Assembly (NCBI GenBank): GCA_031555145.1
Contig: JAVBUR010000046.1
Location: 22,740-86,739 of the forward strand
From: JAJDIA01 sp031555145
GTDB lineage: Bacteria; Bacteroidota; Bacteroidia; Bacteroidales; Tannerellaceae
Direction of reading: 5' to 3'
Length of the DNA: 64,000 nucleotides
The notes beneath the pieces were generated by a model. It saw nothing but the letters and a program-made list of their open reading frames with translations. It was not told where the DNA came from and ran no database searches. Of this stretch, positions 1 to 9,012 are shown one piece after another (the first letter of the stretch is position 1; every line of letters starts with the position of its first letter). The translations under genes and the position numbers were made by a program.

Positions 1-366
1 ATCACCAAAGGTCTTCCGGTGCAATGGATGCACGGACAGGATGAACTGTACGACCGTATGCGTGGCCCGGGCGACATCGCTACCTTATTATATACCGCTT
101 ATTCAGCTCCTGAAACCGGCGGATCAGGACGCGAAGAGCCGCTGCTCTTTACCGTAGCGTGGGGAAAAGGCCGTATCTTCCATACCATGCTGGGACATGC
201 CGGGCCGACGATCGACAACTGTCCGGCCATGCAGTGCCTGGGTTTCCAGGTAACCTTCCTGCGTGGCGCCGAGTGGGCCGCTACAGGGAAAGTGACCTTG
301 CCCATTCCGGCGGATATGCCTACGGCGACCCAGTCGGTGGCTCGCGCCGATTACAAATCGGAGTGA
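1..366 (+). CDS. ThuA-domain protein, 3' end only
   Basis: Open from the first base of the window, so the start lies upstream; 121 codons are visible, ending at TGA 364-366. The remaining sequence matches the C-terminal part of ThuA-like domains (trehalose-utilisation family, class I glutamine-amidotransferase-like fold): a HGQDELYDRM segment, then a strand with VAWGKGRIFHTMLGH near residues 50-64 of the visible part, and a final FLRGAEWAATGKVTLPIP segment. In Bacteroidota such domains are often secreted and linked to sugar metabolism, but the substrate cannot be told from this fragment. Its last 16 bases overlap the 3' end of the convergent recQ gene. Confidence 0.8.
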   Translation: MTKGLPVQWMHGQDELYDRMRGPGDIATLLYTAYSAPETGGSGREEPLLFTVAWGKGRIFHTMLGHAGPTIDNCPAMQCLGFQVTFLRGAEWAATGKVTLPIPADMPTATQSVARADYKSE

Positions 367-2261
367 TAGCTCACCATCGTGCCATCGAATACGAGGCGTT
401 TGTCGTGGTCGGCCAGTTGGCGGACCACGTACATCGTCTTGCCTGCCGGGAAGGGTAGGGCATCGACTACCTGGTGGATGGGGGTAGGTGTGGGAGATAG
501 CCGGCTGAGAAGGGCGTTGCTGATGCCGGCGAACTCGGCCTCGTCGGCTGTCTGCCCTTTGCGGGAGAGGCATACGTCGCAGATACCGCAGTCGGCGGCT
601 TCCGTCTCGCCGAAATACAGCAGCAGCAGGCGGCTGCGGCAAAGGATCGTCTCATCGATGTATGACAGTACCCCGGCGGAACGCTTTTCCGAACGTTCCT
701 TCCGTTCTTCGTAGGCCGGGCGCGGAATGGAGAGGTAGCGCTGTTCTTCCCGGGTACGGGTGTAGATGACGAGTGGCGTCTTCTTCTGCGGAATATAATG
801 CAGGAGGCGCATCTTGGAAAGCGCCGACAAGGTGTCGTATACCTGCTGCGGCGTATGCCCGCTGCGGGTGGCGATCAACCGTTCATCGAGATACACATAG
901 TCGGCAAAGAGGCCGGTGTACGAGCGAAGCACGACCTGGAGGATGTCGTTCGTTTGCGTATCCGGTTCGTGGTATTTGTATAATTCATCCCGGGTGCTGA
1001 TAAAGCGCAGGCGGGAAGCGCTGTCTATCTCTTCTACATATTCTATATAGCCGGACAGTTCGAGTATCTTCAGCGCATGGAACGTGGGAGTGATCGGCAG
1101 GCGGAAGGCGCGGCAGAAGTCTTCAAGCGAAAAATCGTGGACGGTATCCAGCCCGAAGCCGACGGCGATCTGGAAGTAATTCCCCAGCGCTTCGTAGACA
1201 CGGTAGATAAACTCTTTTTCGGGAAACTCGTCGGTGATCCGCCGCTTCAGCGTGCCGGTATCCGCATGGGCACAGAGGGCGACGGCATAGGCTTTCCGTT
1301 CGTCGCGCCCGGCGCGTCCAGCTTCCTGGAAATACTCTTCGAGGGAAGCGGGCATGTCGATATGGACCACCACCCGTACGTCGGGCTTGTCGATGCCCAT
1401 CCCGAAGGCGTTGGTGGAGACGATGACCCGGCATTCGTCGTTCTTCCAACGGTTCTGCCGGAGGGTCTTTTCTTCGCGGTTGAGACCGGCGTGGTAGTAG
1501 TCGGCGGAGATACCGGCGGCTTGCAACTGCTGGGCGATCTCTTTCGTCCGCTTGCGGTTACGGACGTAGACGATGGCAGTTCCCGGTACGTTCCGGAGGA
1601 TATGTACCAACTCCCCGGTCTTGTTTTCCGTCTGGCGGACGCTGTAGGAGAGGTTTGTACGGAGGAAACTTTTCCGGAAGACATTCTTCTGCCGGAAACC
1701 GAGACGATCCTGGATATCGTCTACCACCTCTGCGGTGGCGGTGGCGGTCAGCGCCAGGACGGGGACACCGGGCAGCAGCTCGCGGATCTCGGCGATACGC
1801 AGGTAGGAGGGGCGGAAGTCATATCCCCATTGGGAGATACAGTGACTCTCGTCGACCACCAGCAGGCAGACATCCATGGCCTGTAGCTTGGCACGGAAGA
1901 GTTCCGTGCCCAGGCGTTCGGGCGAGACATAGAGGAATTTGTAGTTACCGAAGATACAGTTCTCCAGTTGGACGATGATCTCGTCGCGTGACATGCCCGA
2001 GTAGACGGCCGTCGCTTTGATGCCCCGCCGTCGCAGGTTGTCGACCTGGTCTTTCATCAGGGCGATGAGGGGGGTGACGACCAGGCAGAGGCCCTCCATC
2101 GCCATCGTCGGTACCTGGAAGGTGAGTGACTTTCCTCCGCCGGTAGGCATCAGGCCGAGCGTGTCACGACCGGCACAGACGGAGTGGATAATGTCTTCCT
2201 GCAGCGGTCGGAAGGCTGTGTATCCCCAGTATCGGCTTAGTATGTCGTGGTAGACGTCCAC
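351..2261 (-). CDS. recQ: RecQ-family ATP-dependent DNA helicase
   Basis: 3'-5' superfamily 2 DNA helicase of recombination and repair, 636 residues. Visible motifs are Walker A PTGGGKS (39-45), the DESH form of the DEAH box (137-140) followed by CISQWGYDFRPSY, the TATAT motif, and GRAGRD in the second helicase lobe. A Cys cluster ending in CGICDVC marks the RecQ zinc-binding region. The C-terminus is short and shows no convincing HRDC domain. The start is a GTG codon 13 bp after the recJ stop, preceded by GGAGG at a plausible ribosome-binding distance; the next ATG falls inside the Walker A region, so GTG is the only sensible start. It forms a recJ-recQ operon; the two products could act together on DNA ends, as RecQ and RecJ do in E. 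coli. Confidence 0.93.
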   Translation of the reverse strand: MDVYHDILSRYWGYTAFRPLQEDIIHSVCAGRDTLGLMPTGGGKSLTFQVPTMAMEGLCLVVTPLIALMKDQVDNLRRRGIKATAVYSGMSRDEIIVQLENCIFGNYKFLYVSPERLGTELFRAKLQAMDVCLLVVDESHCISQWGYDFRPSYLRIAEIRELLPGVPVLALTATATAEVVDDIQDRLGFRQKNVFRKSFLRTNLSYSVRQTENKTGELVHILRNVPGTAIVYVRNRKRTKEIAQQLQAAGISADYYHAGLNREEKTLRQNRWKNDECRVIVSTNAFGMGIDKPDVRVVVHIDMPASLEEYFQEAGRAGRDERKAYAVALCAHADTGTLKRRITDEFPEKEFIYRVYEALGNYFQIAVGFGLDTVHDFSLEDFCRAFRLPITPTFHALKILELSGYIEYVEEIDSASRLRFISTRDELYKYHEPDTQTNDILQVVLRSYTGLFADYVYLDERLIATRSGHTPQQVYDTLSALSKMRLLHYIPQKKTPLVIYTRTREEQRYLSIPRPAYEERKERSEKRSAGVLSYIDETILCRSRLLLLYFGETEAADCGICDVCLSRKGQTADEAEFAGISNALLSRLSPTPTPIHQVVDALPFPAGKTMYVVRQLADHDKRLVFDGTMVSYHSDL

Positions 2262-2274
2262 CGCAACCTCCGCT

Positions 2275-4002
2275 TTATTCGTTCGGGTCTGTCTTGATGT
2301 CTTTGATCAACAACTGGATGGTGGTGTTGCCGTTGTAGGTGTTTTCCTCCACTGTATAGCAGATGCTGAAGGGTTTCATCTCCTTGATGTAGTCGTTGTA
2401 TTGGTGCATCCCGAAGGCGATCCCGTGCATGGGGCTCGATGAATGGCTGTCGATCAGTTCCAGCTTGATATGTTCCGAGTCTTTGCCGACCAGCTTGCTT
2501 GTCCCATAGTCTTTCACGTGGTGGGTGCAGAAGATGGGCTTCTGGTTGTCGGGTCCGAAGGGGTTCATGCGCTTGAGGTCGCTGACGAACCGGGCATTGA
2601 TCTCCTTGAAATCCAGGGAGGCGTCGATGTCGATCTGGGGGATCATCTGTTCGGTGATGATCTCTTCGCCGGCCAGGCCCATGAAGCGGTTGATGAAGGC
2701 TTCGAGGTTCTCTTCCCGCAGGGAGAGACCTGCGGCATAGGTATGCCCGCCGAAGTTTTCCAGCAGGTCGCGGCAACTCTCGATGGCTTTGTAGATATCA
2801 AAGCCGGTGATGGAACGGGCGGAACCTGTGATCAGCTCGGACGACTTGGTCAGCACCACGGCCGGACGGTAGTATTTCTCCGTCAGGCGGGATGCGACGA
2901 TACCGATCACCCCTTTGTGCCAGCCCGGATCGTAGATCACAATGGCTTTGCGGTCTTCCATGTTGGGGAACTTGTCGATGATGGCGTTGGCCTCGTCGGT
3001 AATCTTCTTGTCGAGTTCGCGGCGTTCGTCGTTATACTGGTTGATGCTTTCGCTTTTTTCACGGGCTACTTCGCTGTCTTTGGCCAGGAGGAGTTCGACG
3101 GCTTCCTTGCCGTTCATCATACGGCCGGAGGCGTTGATGCGGGGGCCGATCTTGAAGACGATGTCGGAGATGGTGATCTCCTTGCCCGTCAGTCCGCAGA
3201 TGTCGATGATACCTTTCAGTCCCAGGCTGGGATTGCTGTTGAGCTGCTTCAGTCCGTGGTGTGCCATGATCCGGTTCTCGCCGGTGATGGGTACGATATC
3301 GGAGGCAATGCTGACGGCGACGAGTTCGAGCAACTGTTCCAGTTTGGACGTGTCGAACCCATTGTCTTTGGCAAAGGCCTGCATGAATTTGAAACCTACG
3401 CCACAGCCCGAGAGGTGTTCGTAGGGGTAGATGGAATCTGTCCGTTTGGCGTCGAGCACGGCCACGGCCGCCGGCAGGGTGTCGTCGGGCATGTGGTGGT
3501 CGCAGATAATGAAGTCGATGCCTTTCCCCTTGGCATATTCGATCTTCTCGATGGCTTTGATGCCACAGTCGAGCGTGATGACCAGCGTGATGCCGTTTTC
3601 ATACGCATAATCAATCCCCTTGTACGATATCCCGTATCCTTCATCGTACCGGTCGGGTATGTAGAAATCCAACGTAGACGAAAACGGTTTCAGATACTTG
3701 TACACTAATGAAACGGCCGTCGTGCCGTCTACATCATAATCCCCGTAGATCAAGATCTTTTCCTTATGACCCAGCGCCTTGTTCAGGCGCTTCACCGCTT
3801 TGGCCATATCCGGCATCAGAAACGGGTCGTGCAGGTTATGCAGGTTGGGCTTAAAGAACTTTTTTGCTTCCTCCGTTGAGGTTATTCCCCGCTGGACCAG
3901 CAATAAAGCTATCGTCGGGCTGATGCTGAGTTGTTCAGCCAGCACCGCTCTTTTATGTAACTCTTCTTCTGTAGGGGTTTGAAAGTTCCATTTGTTAGTC
4001 AT
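2275..4002 (-). CDS. recJ: Single-stranded-DNA-specific exonuclease RecJ
   Basis: 5'-3' single-strand exonuclease of the DHH phosphoesterase superfamily, 575 residues (usual length for the family). The first metal-binding motif YGDYDVDG is at 86-93 and the DHH triad at 168-170 (CDHHMPD); a DHHA1-type region follows with GxxGNGGH-like features (around NFGGHTYAAGLS) and a C-terminal OB-like part. It is the promoter-proximal gene of the recJ-recQ unit and is divergent from tsaC. Its leader contains two palindromes (4041-4070) described separately. Confidence 0.95.
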   Translation of the reverse strand: MTNKWNFQTPTEEELHKRAVLAEQLSISPTIALLLVQRGITSTEEAKKFFKPNLHNLHDPFLMPDMAKAVKRLNKALGHKEKILIYGDYDVDGTTAVSLVYKYLKPFSSTLDFYIPDRYDEGYGISYKGIDYAYENGITLVITLDCGIKAIEKIEYAKGKGIDFIICDHHMPDDTLPAAVAVLDAKRTDSIYPYEHLSGCGVGFKFMQAFAKDNGFDTSKLEQLLELVAVSIASDIVPITGENRIMAHHGLKQLNSNPSLGLKGIIDICGLTGKEITISDIVFKIGPRINASGRMMNGKEAVELLLAKDSEVAREKSESINQYNDERRELDKKITDEANAIIDKFPNMEDRKAIVIYDPGWHKGVIGIVASRLTEKYYRPAVVLTKSSELITGSARSITGFDIYKAIESCRDLLENFGGHTYAAGLSLREENLEAFINRFMGLAGEEIITEQMIPQIDIDASLDFKEINARFVSDLKRMNPFGPDNQKPIFCTHHVKDYGTSKLVGKDSEHIKLELIDSHSSSPMHGIAFGMHQYNDYIKEMKPFSICYTVEENTYNGNTTIQLLIKDIKTDPNE

Positions 4003-4040
4003 TAATATATCTTTTTTTTCTTTTTTTTCTCTCTCTCAGT

Positions 4041-4070
4041 GGATTACGCCACGTAATCCGGTATGTACCG
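4041..4070. promoter_or_regulatory. Two adjacent palindromes in the recJ/tsaC divergent region
   Basis: GGATTACGCCACGTAATCC (4041-4059) has perfect 8-bp arms around CCA. It is joined, sharing one base, to CGGTATGTACCG (4059-4070), which has perfect 5-bp arms around TG. They lie 39-68 bp upstream of the recJ start in the spacer that separates recJ from tsaC. They could be an operator for a dimeric regulator or 5'-UTR hairpins of the recJ transcript. There is no T-run, so a terminator is unlikely. Confidence 0.5.
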
Positions 4071-4180
4071 TGGGGCACAATGAATGAATTTGTAAAATTA
4101 GGTATTTTATGTGGAAATATACTATGATCGTTCATAAAATAGTTTTCGTGTTATTTTTTTCTAATCTCCCGAATGATTTG

Positions 4181-4188
4181 TAATTTTG
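4181..4188 (+). promoter_or_regulatory. Candidate -7 element for the tsaC operon
   Basis: TAATTTTG matches the Bacteroidetes -7 consensus TAnnTTTG exactly and lies 20 bp before the tsaC ATG. A clear TTTG -33 box at the standard 19-21 bp spacing is not seen; the region upstream is T-rich. Confidence 0.5.
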
Positions 4189-4208
4189 CCTCTCTAACAC
4201 AGTAAGCT

Positions 4209-4769
4209 ATGACGGACGATATTAAAAAAGCCTGTGAAGTACTTCAGGCAGGAGGTATAATCCTCTATCCCACTGACACCATTTGGGGAATCGGTTGCGA
4301 TGCAACGAACGAAAAAGCAGTCCAGCGCATCTATGAGCTGAAACAACGCACCGACAATAAAGCCATGCTGGTGTTGATGGACGCCGCCGGCAAGCTGGAG
4401 ACGTATGTGGATGAAGTGCCTGATATCGCCTGGGACCTGATCGAGGTGACCGACAAGCCGCTGACCCTCATTTTCACAAAAGCAAAGAACCTGGCCACGA
4501 ACCTGTTGGCCGGTGACGGCAGCGTGGGTATCCGCATCACCCGGGAAGCCTTTTCCAAACGACTGTGTGAGGCGTTCCGCAAACCTCTTGTTTCGACTTC
4601 CGCCAACATCAGCGGAGAACCATTCCCTTCTTGTTTTTCCGACATCTCCGAGACCATTAAGCAAGGCGTCGACTATGTGGTGCAGTTCCGCCAGGAGGAA
4701 AAGCGGGAAGCGCAACCATCCGGTATTATCAAGTTAGATGCCGGAGGCCTTGTCCAGATTATCCGATAA
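4209..4769 (+). CDS. tsaC: L-threonylcarbamoyladenylate synthase (YrdC/Sua5 family)
   Basis: Makes threonylcarbamoyl-AMP from threonine, bicarbonate and ATP, the first step of the t6A37 modification of ANN-decoding tRNAs. At 186 residues it is the short YrdC type without the Sua5 C-terminal domain. Signatures are GGIILYPTDTIWGIGCDA near residues 16-33, KPLTLIF near 88, GIRIT near 112, and STSANISGEP near 133-142. It is the first gene of a plus-strand run; the next gene starts one base after its stop codon. Confidence 0.93.
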   Translation: MTDDIKKACEVLQAGGIILYPTDTIWGIGCDATNEKAVQRIYELKQRTDNKAMLVLMDAAGKLETYVDEVPDIAWDLIEVTDKPLTLIFTKAKNLATNLLAGDGSVGIRITREAFSKRLCEAFRKPLVSTSANISGEPFPSCFSDISETIKQGVDYVVQFRQEEKREAQPSGIIKLDAGGLVQIIR

Positions 4770-4770
4770 A

Positions 4771-6171
4771 ATGAATAAACAGACACAGAGATGTAAATAT
4801 ATTCTTTCGGACTCTATAGCTGCTGTTGTTGCATGGCTGTTGTTCCTGTGGCTGCGTTATGAAGAAGTGGCTGTACATGAAGGGTATGGCTCGTTGGCAA
4901 ACTACCTTTCCCATGCACAGGTATGGGAAGTGATCCTGTTGATCCCGTTCTTCTGGGGTACGCTGTTCTATTTCTCCGGTTATTACAATAAGCCATTCGG
5001 AAAGTCGAGGTTGACGGAACTGTTCTCTACGTTGGTGGTGGTGACGATCGGCGTCGTATTGTTGTTCTTTGCGCTGATACTCGACGACCTGCCTTCTTCC
5101 TATTCGATTTATTACCGGCTCTTCTTTGCCCTGTGGGGACTTCAGTTTGTAGCCACCTATATACCCCGGTTATGGATTACGCAGGATGGGATCCGTCGGA
5201 TCCGTCGCCGTGAGTGGTCGCTACAGGTCGTGGTGATCGGGGTGGGCGAGAAAGCGCGCCGGGTAGCTTCCAGCCTGTACGACCAGGGATATACCATCGC
5301 CGGATTTATCCGGGAAGACCAGCCGGTGGACGTGCGGGTCGATGACGGTGACATCGCCGGTACGGTGGCCGACCTGGCCGACGTGATCGCCTCCCGTCCG
5401 ATCGACGAGCTGGTGATCGCCCTGGATGCGAACGACGACCGTGAATACCTCTCCATCCTCTATTCGCTCTACCGCTTTAAGCGTCCGATCAAGATACTGG
5501 CCGACGATTCCAACCAACTGTCGAAAGTGACGATCCGCGCCATACAGGGCATCCCGCTGGTGGAGCTGACCGACAATAACTTCTCGGAGGCGGAAAAGAA
5601 TATCAAGCTCTTTCTTGACCGGGTCGTGTCGGCCGTGATGCTGCTGCTGTTGTCGCCCTGTTTCGGCTATATTGCCTGGCGGGTGAAACGGGATTCACCG
5701 GGTCCGGTGTTTTTCCGGCAGGAGCGGGTCGGGTATATGGGCAAGCCGTTTATGATCTGCAAGTTCCGCACCATGTATGTGGGAGCGGAGAAGGAAGGGC
5801 CGCTGTTGGCCGCCGCGAACGATAGCCGGGTGACGCCCTTCGGCGCTACCATGCGCAAGTACCGGTTAGACGAACTGCCCCAGTTCTGGAACGTACTGAA
5901 GGGGGATATGTCGCTGGTCGGTCCCCGTCCGGAACGGAAGTTCTTTATCGACCGCATCGTCGAACGGGCGCCTTACTACTACCTGCTCCATAACGTGCGC
6001 CCGGGTATCACCTCCCTCGGGATGGTGAAGTATGGCTATGCCGTGGATGTGGATCAGATGATCGAACGGCTGAAGTACGATATGATGTACTATGAAAATA
6101 TGTCTCTGGTACTGGATCTGACGATCCTTGTCTACACCGTCCGGACAGTAATCACAGGTAAAGGTATTTAA
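4771..6171 (+). CDS. Undecaprenyl-phosphate sugar-phosphotransferase (WbaP/WcaJ-like)
   Basis: Polyprenyl-phosphate hexose-1-phosphate transferase, which starts exopolysaccharide or O-antigen-type glycan synthesis by loading a sugar phosphate on undecaprenyl phosphate at the inner membrane. 466 residues from ATG 4771. N-terminal half: about four membrane helices, then a Rossmann-like CoA-binding-type domain (VVVIGVGEKARRVASSLYDQG). C-terminal third: one hydrophobic hairpin and the bacterial sugar transferase domain with CKFRTMY, KYRLDELPQFWNVLKGDMS and VGPRPE. An in-frame ATG exists upstream at 4738 but lies inside tsaC; 4771, one base after the tsaC stop, is the better start. Whether the sugar is glucose, galactose or an N-acetylhexosamine cannot be read from the sequence. 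Confidence 0.9.
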   Translation: MNKQTQRCKYILSDSIAAVVAWLLFLWLRYEEVAVHEGYGSLANYLSHAQVWEVILLIPFFWGTLFYFSGYYNKPFGKSRLTELFSTLVVVTIGVVLLFFALILDDLPSSYSIYYRLFFALWGLQFVATYIPRLWITQDGIRRIRRREWSLQVVVIGVGEKARRVASSLYDQGYTIAGFIREDQPVDVRVDDGDIAGTVADLADVIASRPIDELVIALDANDDREYLSILYSLYRFKRPIKILADDSNQLSKVTIRAIQGIPLVELTDNNFSEAEKNIKLFLDRVVSAVMLLLLSPCFGYIAWRVKRDSPGPVFFRQERVGYMGKPFMICKFRTMYVGAEKEGPLLAAANDSRVTPFGATMRKYRLDELPQFWNVLKGDMSLVGPRPERKFFIDRIVERAPYYYLLHNVRPGITSLGMVKYGYAVDVDQMIERLKYDMMYYENMSLVLDLTILVYTVRTVITGKGI

Positions 6172-6173
6172 CT

Positions 6174-7958
6174 ATGGAAAAAGCGAGTTTGTTTTATCGG
6201 TTCCTCCTCTGGCGCGACGAACATATCAAGGAGAAGCACTTCATCCTGATCGTCAGTTTCATCGTCGGCCTGTGTACGGCTGCGGCGGCTATTGTGCTGA
6301 AGCAGTTGATCCACTTTATCCAACAGCTGTTGACGGGGGGATTCGATCCCGACCGGGTGAACTTCCTCTACCTGCTCTATCCCGTGATCGGTATCCTGCT
6401 GGCCGGTTTGTTCGTGAAGTATATTGTACGCGATGATATCAGCCACGGGGTGACGAAGATATTGTATGCCATCTCCCAACGGAAGAGCCGCATCAAGCCC
6501 CACAATACGTGGAGCTCGATTGTGGGTAGCGCCGTGACGATCGGTTTCGGCGGATCGGTAGGGGCGGAGGCCCCGATCGTGCTGACGGGCGCCGCCATCG
6601 GTTCGAACCTGGGGCGTATGTTCCGGCTGGAACAGAAGACGCTGATGCTGCTCGTCGGCTGCGGGGCGGCCGGCGCCATTGCCGGTATCTTCAAGGCACC
6701 GATTGCCGGACTGGTGTTCGTGATCGAGGTGCTGTTGCTCGACCTGACGATGACGTCCGTACTGCCGCTGCTGATCTCATCCGTGACGGCGGCCACCGTC
6801 TCCTATATCTTTACCGGGACGGATGCTATGTTCAAGTTTTCGCAGACAGAGGTGTTCGAGATCGGACGTATCCCCTATGTACTGCTGCTGGGTATCTTCT
6901 GCGGGCTGGTCTCACTCTATTTTACCCGGGTGATGAACCGCATCGAGGGCTTTTATCGACGGCTGGGCAATTACTGGAAGAAGTTTGTGCTCGGGGGCGT
7001 GACGCTCAGCCTGCTTATCTTCTTCTTCCCCCCGTTGTACGGGGAAGGATACGACACGATCGGGTCGCTGCTGAACGGGCAGTTCGCCCATATTATGGAT
7101 AAGAGCCTGTTCTACGACTTCAGTAGTTCCTACTGGGGGATCATTATCTTCCTCGGACTGATCCTGCTCTTCAAGGTCTTTGCTTCCAGCGCCACCAATG
7201 CCGGCGGCGGGGTAGGGGGTATCTTCGCGCCGAGTTTGTTCCTGGGCTGTATCGCAGGCTTTATCTTCTCGCATGTATCCAACTATTTTCCGCAAACGAT
7301 CTATCTGTCGGAGAAGAACTTTGCCCTGCTGGGCATGGCCGGGGTGATGTCGGCCGTCATGCATGCGCCGCTGACGGGTGTGTTCCTGATCGCCGAGCTG
7401 ACCGGGGGCTACGACCTGTTTCTTCCGCTGATGATCGTTTCGATCGGCGCTTATATCACCATCCTGATGTTTGAGCCGCACAGCATCTACTCCATGCGTC
7501 TGGCGCAGAAAGGTGAACTGCTGACACACCATAAAGATAAGGCCGTGCTCACGCTGTTGAGCATGGACAGCGTGATCGAAAAGGATTTCCAGACCGTCAC
7601 GCCTGCGATGTCGCTCGGCGATATGGTGAAGGTGATTGCCAAGAGTAGCCGTAATATGTTCCCGGTCGTGAATGAAAAAGGCGTATTACTTGGTATCGTG
7701 CAACTCGACAACATCCGGAACATCATGTTCCGTCCCGAACTCTACAGCCGCTTTTATGTCAGCAAATTCATGGTCTCCGCCCCCGGCAAGATCCAACTGA
7801 ACATGCCGATGGACCAGATCATGAAGATCTTCGACGACACGAAGGCGTGGAACCTCCCCGTAGTCGATGAAAAGGGGCATTACATTGGCTTCATGTCGAA
7901 GTCGAAGATATTTAACTCCTACCGCGAAGTGCTGGTAGAGAATTTCTCAGGCGATTAA
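6174..7958 (+). CDS. ClC-family chloride channel/antiporter with CBS pair
   Basis: 594 residues. The N-terminal 440 or so residues hold the repeated ClC membrane fold. GGSVGAEAPIV corresponds to the GxEGP selectivity region and keeps the gating glutamate as GAEAP, and AGIFKAPIAG and GGVGGIFAPSLFLG are the later GxF/GxFxP motifs. The C-terminal part (about 460-594) carries two CBS domains, as in regulated ClC proteins. Likely a Cl-/H+ exchanger or channel of the inner membrane, possibly linked to acid resistance or ion balance. It begins two bases after the preceding stop and belongs to the same transcription unit. Confidence 0.92.
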   Translation: MEKASLFYRFLLWRDEHIKEKHFILIVSFIVGLCTAAAAIVLKQLIHFIQQLLTGGFDPDRVNFLYLLYPVIGILLAGLFVKYIVRDDISHGVTKILYAISQRKSRIKPHNTWSSIVGSAVTIGFGGSVGAEAPIVLTGAAIGSNLGRMFRLEQKTLMLLVGCGAAGAIAGIFKAPIAGLVFVIEVLLLDLTMTSVLPLLISSVTAATVSYIFTGTDAMFKFSQTEVFEIGRIPYVLLLGIFCGLVSLYFTRVMNRIEGFYRRLGNYWKKFVLGGVTLSLLIFFFPPLYGEGYDTIGSLLNGQFAHIMDKSLFYDFSSSYWGIIIFLGLILLFKVFASSATNAGGGVGGIFAPSLFLGCIAGFIFSHVSNYFPQTIYLSEKNFALLGMAGVMSAVMHAPLTGVFLIAELTGGYDLFLPLMIVSIGAYITILMFEPHSIYSMRLAQKGELLTHHKDKAVLTLLSMDSVIEKDFQTVTPAMSLGDMVKVIAKSSRNMFPVVNEKGVLLGIVQLDNIRNIMFRPELYSRFYVSKFMVSAPGKIQLNMPMDQIMKIFDDTKAWNLPVVDEKGHYIGFMSKSKIFNSYREVLVENFSGD

Positions 7959-7971
7959 AATACGTGAAAAG

Positions 7972-9009
7972 ATGAAGAAAGAAGAACTGCGTATCGTATA
8001 TATGGGCACGCCCGAGTTTGCCGTCGAAAGCCTCCGTGCCCTGGTGGAAGGCGGGTATAATGTGGTCGGTGTGATCACGATGCCCGATAAGCCCGTGGGC
8101 CGTCATGCCAGTGTACTGCAGGCCAGCCCGGTGAAGCAATATGCCGAGTCGGCTGGTTTGCCTGTCCTCCAGCCCGAACGGTTGAAAGACGAAGCCTTCG
8201 TCGAAGCCCTCCGCGCCTGGAAGCCCGACCTGCAGATTGTGGTCGCCTTCCGTATGCTGCCCGAAGTGGTGTGGGACATGCCCCGGTTGGGGACGTTCAA
8301 CCTCCACGGCTCCCTGCTTCCCCAGTACCGGGGAGCGGCTCCGATCAACTGGGCGGTGATCAATGGGGATGCCGAGACAGGTGTCACTACCTTCTTTCTG
8401 ACGCACGAGATCGATACCGGCAAGATCATCCGGCAAGCCCGCCGGCCGATCGCCGAGACGGACGACGTGGGCATCGTCTACGACGCCCTGATGCACCTCG
8501 GCGCAGGCCTGGTGACGGAAACCGTCGACCTGATCCTCACCGGTCAGGTGGATGCCGTGGCGCAGGATGCGCTCTATACCGACCCGTCCGCCCTGCGTCC
8601 CGCCCCGAAAATCTTCAAGGAAACCTGCCGTATCGATTGGGAACAGCCAATGAAACGGGTGTATGATTTCATCCGTGGCCTGTCGCCCTATCCCGCCGCC
8701 TGGACGGAACTGGTGGCGCCCGGTGTCGAGCCTATCGTCCTCAAGGTCTACCAGGCCGCGAAGCGCCCCGTCAGCCCTATCCCTCCGGCAGGCTCTTCGG
8801 ATGCGCCATCTGCCGTGCTCCCTGAGCCGCTTCCTGCGGGGACGATCCGGACCGACGGCAAGTCTTTTGTCGACGTGGCTGTTGCCGATGGCTTCGTCCG
8901 TCTGCTATCCGTCCAACTGGCGGGGAAGAAGCGGATGTCGGTGGTCGATTTCCTGAATGGCTTTAAACAGATCGAACGTTTCCGTTGTACGACGGATCAA
9001 GTCGGGTAG
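7972..9009 (+). CDS. fmt: Methionyl-tRNA formyltransferase
   Basis: Formylates initiator Met-tRNA using 10-formyltetrahydrofolate. 345 residues. The N-terminal formyltransferase domain starts with RIVYMGTPEFAV and carries the catalytic N-H pair in FNLHGSLLPQYRGAAP and the catalytic Asp in HEIDTGKI. The C-terminal tRNA-binding domain follows. It is about 30 residues longer than the E. coli enzyme; most of the excess is a Pro/Ser/Ala-rich insertion at about residues 262-295 within the C-terminal domain. The gap to the ClC gene is 13 bp and to the next gene 3 bp, which suggests cotranscription. Confidence 0.95.
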   Translation: MKKEELRIVYMGTPEFAVESLRALVEGGYNVVGVITMPDKPVGRHASVLQASPVKQYAESAGLPVLQPERLKDEAFVEALRAWKPDLQIVVAFRMLPEVVWDMPRLGTFNLHGSLLPQYRGAAPINWAVINGDAETGVTTFFLTHEIDTGKIIRQARRPIAETDDVGIVYDALMHLGAGLVTETVDLILTGQVDAVAQDALYTDPSALRPAPKIFKETCRIDWEQPMKRVYDFIRGLSPYPAAWTELVAPGVEPIVLKVYQAAKRPVSPIPPAGSSDAPSAVLPEPLPAGTIRTDGKSFVDVAVADGFVRLLSVQLAGKKRMSVVDFLNGFKQIERFRCTTDQVG

Positions 9010-9012
9010 GGG

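Noticed and set aside
2443..3708. 421-codon open frame antisense to recJ
   Set aside because: recJ on the other strand has complete DHH motifs; this frame is a product of codon bias, with no recognisable domain or start context.
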